Assembly: GCA_041675005.1 (NCBI GenBank) | Contig: JBAYUQ010000016.1 | Span: forward strand, 1-64,000 | DNA from: PGYR01 sp041675005 | GTDB lineage: Bacteria; Bacteroidota; Ignavibacteria; Kapaibacteriales; UBA2268 | Direction of reading: 5' to 3' | Length of the DNA: 64,000 bases | Part shown: piece by piece, positions 44,911 to 53,407 of the stretch | How positions within the stretch are numbered: the first letter of the stretch is position 1 | How the letters are laid out: each line of letters opens with the position of its first letter | Notes under the pieces: model-generated | The model's database searches: none | Seen by the model: the letters and a program-made list of their open reading frames with translations, nothing else | Told to the model about the DNA's origin: nothing | Position numbers and translations under genes: made by a program

Positions 44911-45831
44911 TTATTTCTTTGCGTAAGGGAAACCAGCGTTTAACTGATAAGAGATTTCAACTTCTACATAAGTATCGCCAGATTGACCTTGTATAAAGCT
45001 ACCATTTACATTTTTCAAGAATACTTTAGCATAGTGAACTTCATTAGCTGCATTAGTTGTTCTTACATAAACAACAACGCTAGAAGTAGTGTTAGTCAAT
45101 AAATGTCTATCTTGGCTATAGTTTTTGTTGTCTAATGCTTGTGAATCAAATACATCATTCAAGCTAGTCCCAGGAACAGCATCAGATACTTCCGCTGACT
45201 CTGTTGCTGTAGATGCATTTTTATAGTTTAGTACCGAAGCAGAACCAAACATAAGAGTGTCCATAGCTTTGCTAGTGTAAATTCCTAAATTCCACTTAGA
45301 AATATTATCTGTTGTTAATACTTCGGGAATATAGATACCATCTACGCTTTCAAATGTTTCTAATTTGATACCGCTTCCTTTACCAATTACGTTAGAAGTG
45401 TAAAGCTTAATAGTTTGAGCTGCTACTTTTTCAAATCTAAGAGCCGGAGCCCATTTAATCATAGAAGCAGTAGAAGATTCACCATTATCATAGTTAGTTA
45501 CTACTTCAAAAGTGTATTCTCTAGTAGAATCAAGATCAGGGATTGGAAATGCAACACCAGATTCTGTTGCAGAAAGCGTTGGTGCATCAGTTGCGTTTGT
45601 ATTAGATGGGTAATAAGTAACTGTATAGTCTGTTACCATAGTCTTGTTTATATCACTAGCATCTTTCCATTTTATATGGACAGTAGTGCTATTGATTGAA
45701 GTTGCTTCTAGAGCAATAGGAGCGCTTGGTGTATCTACAGTAGGTGTTACTGTGTCTTCTTCACAAGCATTGAACGCGAACATAACTGCAACTAATGCAG
45801 TCAAAAGTGATAATTTTTTTATTAAATTCAT
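44911..45831 (-). CDS. Fibronectin type III lipoprotein
   Basis: A 306-residue lipoprotein (lipobox 'VMFAFNAC', Cys23; next residues EED). One clear FN3 domain at about 38-130 ('PSAPIALEATSINSTTVHIK', 'YTFEVVTNYDNGE') is followed by a beta-rich C-terminal domain of unknown type. Likely a surface-exposed or outer-membrane-bound structural protein. It is 20 bp upstream of the AAGN pair. Confidence 0.75.
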   Translation of the reverse strand: MNLIKKLSLLTALVAVMFAFNACEEDTVTPTVDTPSAPIALEATSINSTTVHIKWKDASDINKTMVTDYTVTYYPSNTNATDAPTLSATESGVAFPIPDLDSTREYTFEVVTNYDNGESSTASMIKWAPALRFEKVAAQTIKLYTSNVIGKGSGIKLETFESVDGIYIPEVLTTDNISKWNLGIYTSKAMDTLMFGSASVLNYKNASTATESAEVSDAVPGTSLNDVFDSQALDNKNYSQDRHLLTNTTSSVVVYVRTTNAANEVHYAKVFLKNVNGSFIQGQSGDTYVEVEISYQLNAGFPYAKK

Positions 45832-45891
45832 AAAAAAATACCTCCGTTTAAATAGTTAATAAAATTATAATGTCAAATATAGCAAATACTA

Positions 45892-47139
45892 TTATATAAT
45901 GGAAGAAGAAGATAAAATTTGTGATAGAATTTTCGTTAATTCTTTTCTATCATAGTTACTTACAAACTCATTATTCCCTTTGGGGAGTGAGCCCCTCTTC
46001 CACAAATCATAGTATGTGCTCAGTGCCTTGTATATATCTTCTTTGTCATTTGGTTCAGCCGTTAGGGCTATTCCCGATGACACTGCCAATTCTCTCATAT
46101 AGCTCTTAGGCATAGTAGCTAATATTGGCTTTTTCGCTCCGAAGTACTCATACAGTTTACCCGGAGTTCTAACATCGTCATTTTGCAATATCCAAAGAAT
46201 GTCAGATTGCATAAGATGAGCAACCGCTTCTTTGTGACTGATATTTCCTTTCAGTATTACGTTTTCTTCTAGTTTCAGTTTCTTTATTTGTTTTAGGTGG
46301 TTATTTCTCATCAAACCAACTAATTTTAACTTTATACGACTCTTATCTAATTGATTCGAATCTATAAGCTTTCTAAATGCTTCGAAAAAAGGTCGAGGAT
46401 TCCTATTGTCTTGGAATAAACCAGAGTGAGTTATTACGAAATCGTTTTTATCTGATCTTGGCTGTATATTTTCAAAATCTTCTTTGTCATATCCATGAGA
46501 CACGATACTAATGTCATTATGTTTTAATAACTTATAGTTTTTTAGTAGTCGTTCCTTCTGTTCTCTTGATATGACTACTATCTTACTCGATTTATAAAGA
46601 ACTTCAGCTTCTAACTTTTTGTTGTAGTGTTTATGGAACTTAGTCGGCATCACGTTGAATGGATTACCGTACCATTGGTCTCTATAGTCTAACACTAGCG
46701 GAATGCCGTATTTTTCGGCTAACTCGGCTGCTGCTAGATGACTAGTAAAAGGAGGTGCAGTAGAGAAAATAACATCTGGTCTTTCCACTTCTATTACTTT
46801 ACTGCCTGTTTCTATTGCTTTTTTCTTCCAGTATATCTTGCTGTCGGGTTGGCGGAAAATTCCGCTTACATATCTACCGACTTTTTGAACGAAGGTAGAT
46901 GGATAATTGCGTGGTTTGGATGATTCGTCATCAGTTCTATATATTCTGATGTTCTTTTCTTCTATTTCGGAAAGAAGTGTGTCATCATAAGCATAATAAG
47001 AGCCAGAATTCGTAGTGAGAACAATGGGTTCCCATCCGAATTCTGGCAGATATTTTACAAACTTAAGAGTTCTTTGTACTCCACTTAGTCCCATAGGGGG
47101 GAAGTAATATGCCATTACAAGAACTTTTTTATCTTTCAT
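45892..47139 (-). CDS. Glycosyltransferase, GT4-like
   Basis: A 415-residue GT-B glycosyltransferase. The N-terminal Rossmann domain has 'YFPPMGLSGVQRTLKFVKYL' and a 'FSTAPPFTSHLAA' segment. The C-terminal nucleotide-sugar domain has 'THSGLFQDNRNPRPFFEA' and 'TPGKLYEYFGAKKPIL', where the Glu probably binds the ribose. Likely involved in cell-surface polysaccharide synthesis; donor and acceptor are unknown. It lies 14 bp after the M24 gene and so probably shares its transcript. Confidence 0.85.
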   Translation of the reverse strand: MKDKKVLVMAYYFPPMGLSGVQRTLKFVKYLPEFGWEPIVLTTNSGSYYAYDDTLLSEIEEKNIRIYRTDDESSKPRNYPSTFVQKVGRYVSGIFRQPDSKIYWKKKAIETGSKVIEVERPDVIFSTAPPFTSHLAAAELAEKYGIPLVLDYRDQWYGNPFNVMPTKFHKHYNKKLEAEVLYKSSKIVVISREQKERLLKNYKLLKHNDISIVSHGYDKEDFENIQPRSDKNDFVITHSGLFQDNRNPRPFFEAFRKLIDSNQLDKSRIKLKLVGLMRNNHLKQIKKLKLEENVILKGNISHKEAVAHLMQSDILWILQNDDVRTPGKLYEYFGAKKPILATMPKSYMRELAVSSGIALTAEPNDKEDIYKALSTYYDLWKRGSLPKGNNEFVSNYDRKELTKILSQILSSSSII

Positions 47140-47153
47140 TGCTGTGTTACTAA

Positions 47154-48461
47154 TTATTTAACAACAGGCAAAGTAGCAGGTGCACTAGTAAAGGCAACAG
47201 CACCATCGAAAGTTACGTGAACGTTATCTTCTAATCTGATTCCCCATTTACCTTCGAAGTAAATACCTGGTTCGATTGCTAATACAACCCCAACTGGAAC
47301 ATTGTCTTCTTTTCTGAAAGTAATGAATGGCATCTCGTGGGCAGCAACTCCGATACCGTGACCAAGAGAGTGCTTGAAATTTTCACCGTAACCAGCTTTT
47401 TCTATATGCTTTCTAGCGTACTCGTCTAGTATCTTACCGTTGATACCCGGACGAAGGTTAGCTATGGCTTTTTCCTTTGCTTCATAAACTACTTTGTAAA
47501 CAGCTTCTTGTTCTTTAGTTGGTTTACCCATACAGAATACTCTAGTGATATCACATCCGAATCCTTCGATCATAGTCCCAAAATCTAAAAGAATCAAATC
47601 ACCCTTCTTGATTTTTCTGTGTGATGGACGACCGTGAGGCATAGAAGTTCTTTCGCCAGCCAATACTATTGGGTTGAACGGCTCTCCTTCCGATCCTTGT
47701 TTACGAGCTTCGTAGATTAGTTCACTTTGAAGTTCGATTTCTGTCATACCGATTTTTACTTTCTTCTTCATTGTTTCGTAAACTGATTCAGCTATTTTAC
47801 AAGCAGCCATTATGTGTTCCAATTCAATTGGTGCTTTAGGCATAGTGAATGGTTCCACTTCTCTAGGAGCAGGTTTAAATTTAACAGGTCTGATTACGTT
47901 TCTAATGTCAACTGCTTCTGTGTATGCAATTCTATCCGATTCGAAACCAAGGTTCTTGATTTTAGCTAATACTTTAGCATCTACCATATATTGCCATACA
48001 TCACGAGTGATATGCACAGATAAGTTTGGTAAATCGTACAAATCAGTTTTCACAGATTCTTCATATCTATCATCTGTAAAGAAATGCAAATCATTAGGAG
48101 TAACTAGTAATGCTCCGTTAGAACCAGAGAATTTAGTTAGATATCTAACTGTTGGCATGTGAGTTACAATCATAGCGTCTAATTTCTGATCATCTATCAT
48201 AAACCTAATCTGCTCTAATCTTTTGTCATTTAGTGCCGGATAAGGAGTAAATGTCATCAATTCTCTATCTATTGAAGTGTCAGCTCCAGCTTTCTCTTTT
48301 TTTGTAGAAACTTTACCAGTATCAGCTTTTTTAGATGCTGCCTTCTTAGGAGCTGCTTCTTTTGTGTCTGCCTTTTTCGTTGCTGCTTTTTTAGCAGCAG
48401 GTTTCGTAGCAGCTTTAGCTGTTGACTTTTTAGTCGTTTCTGTTGTAGCTTTTTTTGCCAT
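47154..48461 (-). CDS. M24 aminopeptidase P-type peptidase with Lys/Ala-rich N-terminal tail
   Basis: A 435-residue protein. Residues about 70-435 are an M24 metallopeptidase (Xaa-Pro aminopeptidase family): creatinase N-terminal domain, then the two-metal site with 'LLDFGTMIEGFGCDITRVF' (two Asp), 'LGHGIGVAAHE' (His), 'AIEPGIYF' (Glu) and 'IRLEDNV' (Glu). Residues 1-62 are unlike the family: Lys, Ala and Thr repeats ('KKAATKKADTKEAAPKK'), like histone H1 or nucleoid proteins. An internal ATG at residue 69 is an alternative start, but the tail is one open frame. Third in a run guaB, M24, glycosyltransferase. Confidence 0.85.
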   Translation of the reverse strand: MAKKATTETTKKSTAKAATKPAAKKAATKKADTKEAAPKKAASKKADTGKVSTKKEKAGADTSIDRELMTFTPYPALNDKRLEQIRFMIDDQKLDAMIVTHMPTVRYLTKFSGSNGALLVTPNDLHFFTDDRYEESVKTDLYDLPNLSVHITRDVWQYMVDAKVLAKIKNLGFESDRIAYTEAVDIRNVIRPVKFKPAPREVEPFTMPKAPIELEHIMAACKIAESVYETMKKKVKIGMTEIELQSELIYEARKQGSEGEPFNPIVLAGERTSMPHGRPSHRKIKKGDLILLDFGTMIEGFGCDITRVFCMGKPTKEQEAVYKVVYEAKEKAIANLRPGINGKILDEYARKHIEKAGYGENFKHSLGHGIGVAAHEMPFITFRKEDNVPVGVVLAIEPGIYFEGKWGIRLEDNVHVTFDGAVAFTSAPATLPVVK

Positions 48462-48481
48462 AATATTAAACTTTTATTTAA

Positions 48482-49948
48482 TTAAACAAAGTAATTTGGT
48501 GCTTCTTTAGAAATGCGAATACTGTGGGGGTGTGACTCTTTGATGCTCGCACTTGTTATTTTTATGAATTTTGCTTTATCCTTCATAGTCGGTATATCTT
48601 GGCAACCGCAATATCCCATTGATGATCTCAGACCACCTTTTAGTTGATAAAGCGTCTCACTTACTTGACCTTTGTAAGGTACTCTTCCTTCTATTCCTTC
48701 TGGAACGAATTTAGAAATCTCGTCTTCCATATCTTGGAAATATCTATCAGCTGAGCCAGTTTTCATAGCTCCGATAGAACCCATTCCTCTGTACATTTTG
48801 TAAGAACGGCCTTCGAATATTATTTTCTCACCGGGTGATTCTTCGTGACCAGCAAACATACTACCTATCATAACAGAGTCTGCGCCAGCAGCTATAGCTT
48901 TTGCTATATCGCCAGTTTGCTTTATCCCACCGTCCGCTATCAGAGGTATATTTGTGCCTTTTAGCCCCATTGCTACATTTAGCACAGCCGTTAGTTGTGG
49001 GACTCCCACACCAGCTATGATACGCGTAGTACAGATAGAACCTGGGCCTATACCTACTTTTACTGCATTCACACCAGCTTCTACTAAAGCTAAGGCAGCA
49101 GCTTCGGTAGCTATATTGCCACCGATTATCTGCAAATCTTTATAAGCTGCACGTATTTTCTTAATAGTATCAAGCACTCCACGAGAGTGACCGTGTGCAG
49201 TATCAACAAATACAGCATCTACACCCGAAGAAATTAGTGCTTCTATTCTATCCATAGTATCAGCGGTAACGCCGACTGCAGCTCCAACTCGCAAACGACC
49301 GTGTGAGTCTTTGCAAGCTTGAGGGAAATTCTTTTTCTTCTGAATGTCTTTGAATGTGATAAGACCACAAAGCTTGTTATTACCATCTACTACGGGTAAT
49401 TTTTCTATTCTATGATTTTGCAATATCTCTTCTGCTTCCTCTAGCGTAGTGCCTTCTGGTGCAGTTATGATATTATCTTTAGTCATTATATTAGCTATGC
49501 TTTCCGATTTATTAGGATTGAAACGCAAATCACGATTAGTGATTATACCTATCAACTCATTATCATTGTTAATGATTGGAATACCAGAAATATGATATTT
49601 ATTCATCAGATTTATTGCATCGCCGACTTTCTTATCAACCGTTAGGGTAACGGGATCCATAATCATTCCACTTTCCGAACGCTTTACTTGGTCAACTTGA
49701 GATGCTTGCTGTGCTATTGACATATTCTTATGGATAACACCTATACCACCTTCACGAGCTATTGCTCTAGCCATCTCTGCGTCAGTCACAGTATCCATAG
49801 CCGCACTTATGAATGGTATATTCAGTTCTATTCCGTCAGTTAGTTTTGTCTTTAGCGAAGTATCGCGAGGGAGGACTTCCGAATAATCGGGCACAAGAAG
49901 AACGTCATCATAAGTGATCCCTTCTTGCAGAATTTTTTCGTGTGCCAT
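48482..49948 (-). CDS. guaB: Inosine-5'-monophosphate dehydrogenase
   Basis: This 488-residue enzyme oxidises IMP to XMP with NAD+, the committed step of GMP synthesis. The barrel is interrupted by two CBS domains (about 96-205). The active-site loop 'GIGPGSICTTR' places catalytic Cys at 306, followed by 'IADGGIKQTGDIAKAIAAGA' and the 'YRGMGSIGAM' flap. Standard length. 20 bp separate it from the M24 gene. Confidence 0.97.
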   Translation of the reverse strand: MAHEKILQEGITYDDVLLVPDYSEVLPRDTSLKTKLTDGIELNIPFISAAMDTVTDAEMARAIAREGGIGVIHKNMSIAQQASQVDQVKRSESGMIMDPVTLTVDKKVGDAINLMNKYHISGIPIINNDNELIGIITNRDLRFNPNKSESIANIMTKDNIITAPEGTTLEEAEEILQNHRIEKLPVVDGNNKLCGLITFKDIQKKKNFPQACKDSHGRLRVGAAVGVTADTMDRIEALISSGVDAVFVDTAHGHSRGVLDTIKKIRAAYKDLQIIGGNIATEAAALALVEAGVNAVKVGIGPGSICTTRIIAGVGVPQLTAVLNVAMGLKGTNIPLIADGGIKQTGDIAKAIAAGADSVMIGSMFAGHEESPGEKIIFEGRSYKMYRGMGSIGAMKTGSADRYFQDMEDEISKFVPEGIEGRVPYKGQVSETLYQLKGGLRSSMGYCGCQDIPTMKDKAKFIKITSASIKESHPHSIRISKEAPNYFV

Positions 49949-50055
49949 GGCGGTATGACTTTATTTTTAGTGAATTCAAAATATTGAATACGAAACATTT
50001 TAAATAAGAATGGCAAATACAGATAAACTGTATCTGCCATTAATACTTTATTTTC

Positions 50056-50325
50056 TTACTCTACTATAACTGCATCTTCTACTAATATAGATATGCGGTT
50101 ATTTTGCAATTCTACAAAACCAGTACCGGTTGTGTAAACTAATTCTTTGTTACTAGTGTCAGCGATTTTTATCTGACCTTCGTCCAAAGAGGACACAATA
50201 GGTGCGTGATTGAATAGAATCTGGAAAGGTGATTTCGACCCAGGAACAGTAACTGCCTGTACGTCACCTTTGTATATTACTTCTTTAGGAGTGATTATCT
50301 CCAAATATAATTTTTTATCTGTCAT
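50056..50325 (-). CDS. atpC: ATP synthase epsilon subunit (short form)
   Basis: An 89-residue protein with the N-terminal beta-sandwich of F1 epsilon: 'LYLEIITPKEVIYKGDVQAV', 'FQILFNHAPIVSSL', 'GTGFVEL'. The C-terminal two-helix domain of the usual 130-140 residue form is missing, as in many Bacteroidota. It links the F1 rotor to Fo. It lies 12 bp after atpD in the same transcript; other subunits are elsewhere. Confidence 0.93.
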   Translation of the reverse strand: MTDKKLYLEIITPKEVIYKGDVQAVTVPGSKSPFQILFNHAPIVSSLDEGQIKIADTSNKELVYTTGTGFVELQNNRISILVEDAVIVE

Positions 50326-50337
50326 AGTAATACCTTA

Positions 50338-51747
50338 CTATATACCTTGTTTCTTAGCTGTTTCAAAAACTTCGTCGATAGTACCTTTGTAAGTAAACAA
50401 ATTCTCAGGTATCTCATCACAATCACCGTTCAGGATAGCTTTGAAAGCAGCCACTGTGTCAGTGATAGTTACATATCTACCAGGAAAACCAGTAAATTGC
50501 TCAGCAACGTTGAATGGTTGTGAGAAGAATTTCTCTATCTTACGAGCTCTGTAAACTGCAATCTTATCTTCGTCAGAAAGCTCATCCATACCTAGGATAT
50601 TGATGATATCTTGCAAATCCTTGTAAGTTTGAAGTGTACGAACACATTTTTGAGCTGTATCATAGTGCTCTTGACCAATGATGTTTGGATCCATGATACG
50701 AGAAGAAGAATCTAGAGGATCTACCGCAGGATAAATACCCAAGTTTGCAATATCTCTAGAAAGTACAGTCTTCGCATCTAAGTGGGCGAAAGTATTAGCA
50801 GGAGCTGGATCTGTCAAGTCATCTGCAGGAACGTAAACCGCTTGTACAGATGTGATAGAACCTTTGTCAGTTGAAGCAATACGCTCTTGCAATGCACCCA
50901 TCTCTGTAGCCAAAGTTGGTTGGTAACCTACAGCTGAAGGCATACGCCCTAATAGTGCAGATACCTCAGAACCAGCTTGAGTGAAACGGAAGATATTATC
51001 TACGAAGAGTAGTACATCACGACCTTCTTCGTCACGGAAGTACTCAGCAGCTGTTAGAGCCGTAAGTGCTACTCTAGAACGTGCCCCAGGAGGTTCGTTC
51101 ATCTGACCGAATACTAATGCCGTTTTGTCCAATACGCCTGATTCTTCCATCTCTCTATAAAGGTCATTACCTTCACGAGTACGCTCCCCAACACCAGCGA
51201 ATACAGAATAACCACCGTGTTGCTTTGCAATATTATGGATTAGCTCTTGGATAATAACCGTTTTACCTACTCCAGCACCACCGAAAAGACCAGTTTTACC
51301 ACCCTTTGTGAATGGCTCAATTAGATCAATAACTTTGATGCCTGTCTCAAACATATCAGAAGTTGTAGATAGAACTTTGAAGTCAGGAGATGGTCTGTGA
51401 ATTGGAGAAGTATGTAAACCTTTTATAGGACCTTTATTATCAATAGGATCACCGATAACATTGAACATACGACCAAGTATGTCTGGTCCTACTTGAATAG
51501 ATATTGGTTCACCCAAATCAAAAGCTTTCATTCCACGCACTAAACCATCAGTAGATTCCATTGATACAGTTCTAACTCTGTTTTCCCCAAGGTGTTGTTG
51601 AACCTCGCAGATTAAGTCTAGTTCTTCGCCAGTTTCTACGTTCTTTGTAGGGATTTTAATTGCATTTAAAATCTCAGGAATATCACCTTCAGAAAACTCT
51701 AAGTCAACTACTGGTCCTATGACCTGTATTATTAATCCTTCTTTCAT
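50338..51747 (-). CDS. atpD: ATP synthase F1 beta subunit
   Basis: A 469-residue catalytic subunit. It has the Walker A 'GGAGVGKT' (156-163), the Walker B region 'DVLLFVDNIFRF', 'LLGRMPSAVGYQPTLA' and the conserved 'DELS' (DELSEED equivalent). It makes ATP at the F1-Fo interface. The atpD-atpC pair separated from the rest of the operon is a typical Bacteroidota arrangement. The stretch 51748-51968 upstream is AT-rich and empty of genes. Confidence 0.98.
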   Translation of the reverse strand: MKEGLIIQVIGPVVDLEFSEGDIPEILNAIKIPTKNVETGEELDLICEVQQHLGENRVRTVSMESTDGLVRGMKAFDLGEPISIQVGPDILGRMFNVIGDPIDNKGPIKGLHTSPIHRPSPDFKVLSTTSDMFETGIKVIDLIEPFTKGGKTGLFGGAGVGKTVIIQELIHNIAKQHGGYSVFAGVGERTREGNDLYREMEESGVLDKTALVFGQMNEPPGARSRVALTALTAAEYFRDEEGRDVLLFVDNIFRFTQAGSEVSALLGRMPSAVGYQPTLATEMGALQERIASTDKGSITSVQAVYVPADDLTDPAPANTFAHLDAKTVLSRDIANLGIYPAVDPLDSSSRIMDPNIIGQEHYDTAQKCVRTLQTYKDLQDIINILGMDELSDEDKIAVYRARKIEKFFSQPFNVAEQFTGFPGRYVTITDTVAAFKAILNGDCDEIPENLFTYKGTIDEVFETAKKQGI

Positions 51748-51968
51748 TTGAGAGCTACCTTAAATATTTTTTATTGCTTGAATTATTTTTCTAGTTTATA
51801 GATTTAATATCTTTTTGTAGATTAACTATTAAATCGAATGCAAAATTAGATATATTTTTAGCTATAACAAAGAAAAGTATCAATTTATTTTAAATAATGT
51901 TTTTAATATTCAATATTATCTATTAAGTTGTCTGTCTATATAATTCGCAACTGCGAATAATAACTGTT

Positions 51969-52054
51969 GGGGAGGTGGCAGAGTGGTAATGCAGCAGCCT
52001 GCTAAGCTGTGACGGGTTTCCCGTCCCCGAGTTCGAATCCCGGTCTCTCCGCCA
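51969..52054 (+). tRNA. tRNA-Ser (anticodon GCU)
   Basis: An 86-nt cloverleaf including an encoded CCA. The acceptor stem GGGGAGG pairs with TCTCTCC, allowing G-U. The anticodon loop ctGCTaa lies in stem gcagc/gctgt. The long variable arm gacgggtttcccgtc is diagnostic for serine. The T loop is ttcgaat. The T stem (ccgag/cccgg) has one A-C mismatch. It reads AGC/AGU serine codons. A terminator follows directly. Confidence 0.95.
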
Positions 52055-52064
52055 GCATAAAAAC

Positions 52065-52097
52065 AAGCCCGTCCTTTTTTAGGATGGGCTTTTTTTA
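52065..52097 (+). terminator. Terminator after tRNA-Ser
   Basis: Stem aagcccgtcc / ggatgggctt (one G-U), loop of T's, then seven T. It may also serve the convergent fic gene, whose stop lies in the T run. Confidence 0.85.
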
Positions 52098-53219
52098 TTT
52101 GAAAAGCCCAAGATAACCTTCAAAAACATAAGTTTTATTTCGCGTTACTATTTCCCTTTCTACTAGTATTTCTGATTTTACCATATCATCTAATAGCTTA
52201 TATACGGTTGGTTTAGACAGCCCAGTTATTGATTGTACTCTATTAGCATCTACCAACGGATGAGTGTACATAGCATCAATTAATTTTTGAGCATTAGCCG
52301 CTCTACTTCCCATCTCTCTTAGCTTTTCATCAACCTCTGCTTTCAATTTCAAGATTCTATCGAATGTATCGATTCCTTTCTTCGCTGTTTCCAAAACACC
52401 AACCAAAAAGAATTTTAGCCATTGATTTATATCATTTTTCTCTCTTACTCTAGTTAGATTGTCATAGTATAGAGTTCTATTCTTCTCAAAAAAGTCTGAT
52501 AAATATAGAATTGGTAGTTTCAATATTCCCTTATCTACTAGATAGAGAGTTATAAGCAATCTACCGACTCTACCGTTTCCATCTAAAAATGGATGTATAG
52601 TTTCGAATTGATAATGAATAATAGCAATTTTCAGAAGTTCTGGTATTTTTATCTGTTCGTTATGTACGAATTTTTCTAAATCGCTCATCAGTTCATCTAC
52701 TGTCTCCCAATGAGGTGGAATAAAAGTAGCATCATTTATACTTGCTCCACCTATCCAGTTCTGACTAGTACGAAATTCACCGGGCATTTTATTCATGCCC
52801 CTTACCTTTTGTAATAGAGTATTATGTGTCTCTTTTATAAGTCGCGATGAAAATGGTATTTTGCTAAGATTATCAATTGCTGAGTATAGCGAACTAATAT
52901 AATTTTGAACTTCATCCCAATCATCTCTTTTCTCCTGTGAAATATCTTCTTTTTCTAAGAGAGCTTCCTCTATTTGAGTTTTTGTACCTTCTATTTTACT
53001 AGATTGGATCGCTTCTTTAACAACGTGAAGGCTTATAAATAAATCAATATTAGGAATATACTCAGAGTACATATCCAATCTTCCGATTTGTCTATCTGCT
53101 TTGCTTAATAAACTCAGGAGCTCCATATCATCAAAATACCATTGACGGTTTATGTTTTCTGGTTGAAAACTTTTGTAATTCTTTTGAGCTATTTGCTTTC
53201 CTGCAATAAAGTTTTTCAT
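52095..53219 (-). CDS. Fic-family AMPylation-type protein with winged-helix C-terminus
   Basis: A 374-residue Fic protein. The active motif 'HPFLDGNGRVGR' (209-220) is complete, predicting nucleotidyl (usually AMP) transfer to a hydroxyl of a target protein. The N-terminal 'SSKIEG' (73-78) matches the class II inhibitory (S/T)xxxE(G/N) helix, so it should be self-inhibited. The C-terminus (about 310-374) forms a winged-helix DNA-binding-type domain ('LSKPTVYKLLDDMV'). No separate antitoxin gene is present. A repeat cluster lies upstream (53245-53355). Confidence 0.93.
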   Translation of the reverse strand: MKNFIAGKQIAQKNYKSFQPENINRQWYFDDMELLSLLSKADRQIGRLDMYSEYIPNIDLFISLHVVKEAIQSSKIEGTKTQIEEALLEKEDISQEKRDDWDEVQNYISSLYSAIDNLSKIPFSSRLIKETHNTLLQKVRGMNKMPGEFRTSQNWIGGASINDATFIPPHWETVDELMSDLEKFVHNEQIKIPELLKIAIIHYQFETIHPFLDGNGRVGRLLITLYLVDKGILKLPILYLSDFFEKNRTLYYDNLTRVREKNDINQWLKFFLVGVLETAKKGIDTFDRILKLKAEVDEKLREMGSRAANAQKLIDAMYTHPLVDANRVQSITGLSKPTVYKLLDDMVKSEILVEREIVTRNKTYVFEGYLGLFK

Positions 53220-53244
53220 ATTTTTTTTACTTAGATTGAAGAAT

Positions 53245-53355
53245 AGTTAAGTTTTTGTCTAATTATTTAACTCAAATTAAATAAAAGTTAAGTTTTTTTG
53301 CAATTATCTTAACTATTTTGATTTGCTAGTTAAGTTTTACGTGAAATACTTAACT
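53245..53355. promoter_or_regulatory. Operator-like cluster of AGTTAAG repeats
   Basis: The region between fic and the divergent gene at 53408 has AGTTAAGTTTT at 53245, 53286 and 53328, and the inverse CTTAACT at 53308 and 53349. Two pairs (53308/53328 and 53328/53349) form inverted repeats. The Fic protein ends in a winged-helix domain, so autoregulation here is a natural guess. Confidence 0.5.
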
Positions 53356-53407
53356 GAAGGTGTGGTGTAGAGGTTTGTATTTTAATACCAAATCCTTATT
53401 TTAAGAA

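Noticed and set aside
51748..51968. Possible small RNA or origin in the AT-rich gap before tRNA-Ser
   Set aside because: No hairpin, DnaA-box cluster or conserved motif seen; only AT-rich sequence.
52095..53219. Fic as half of a toxin-antitoxin pair
   Set aside because: The inhibitory helix is in the same protein (SSKIEG, 73-78) and no small antitoxin gene adjoins, so this is a class II self-inhibited Fic.
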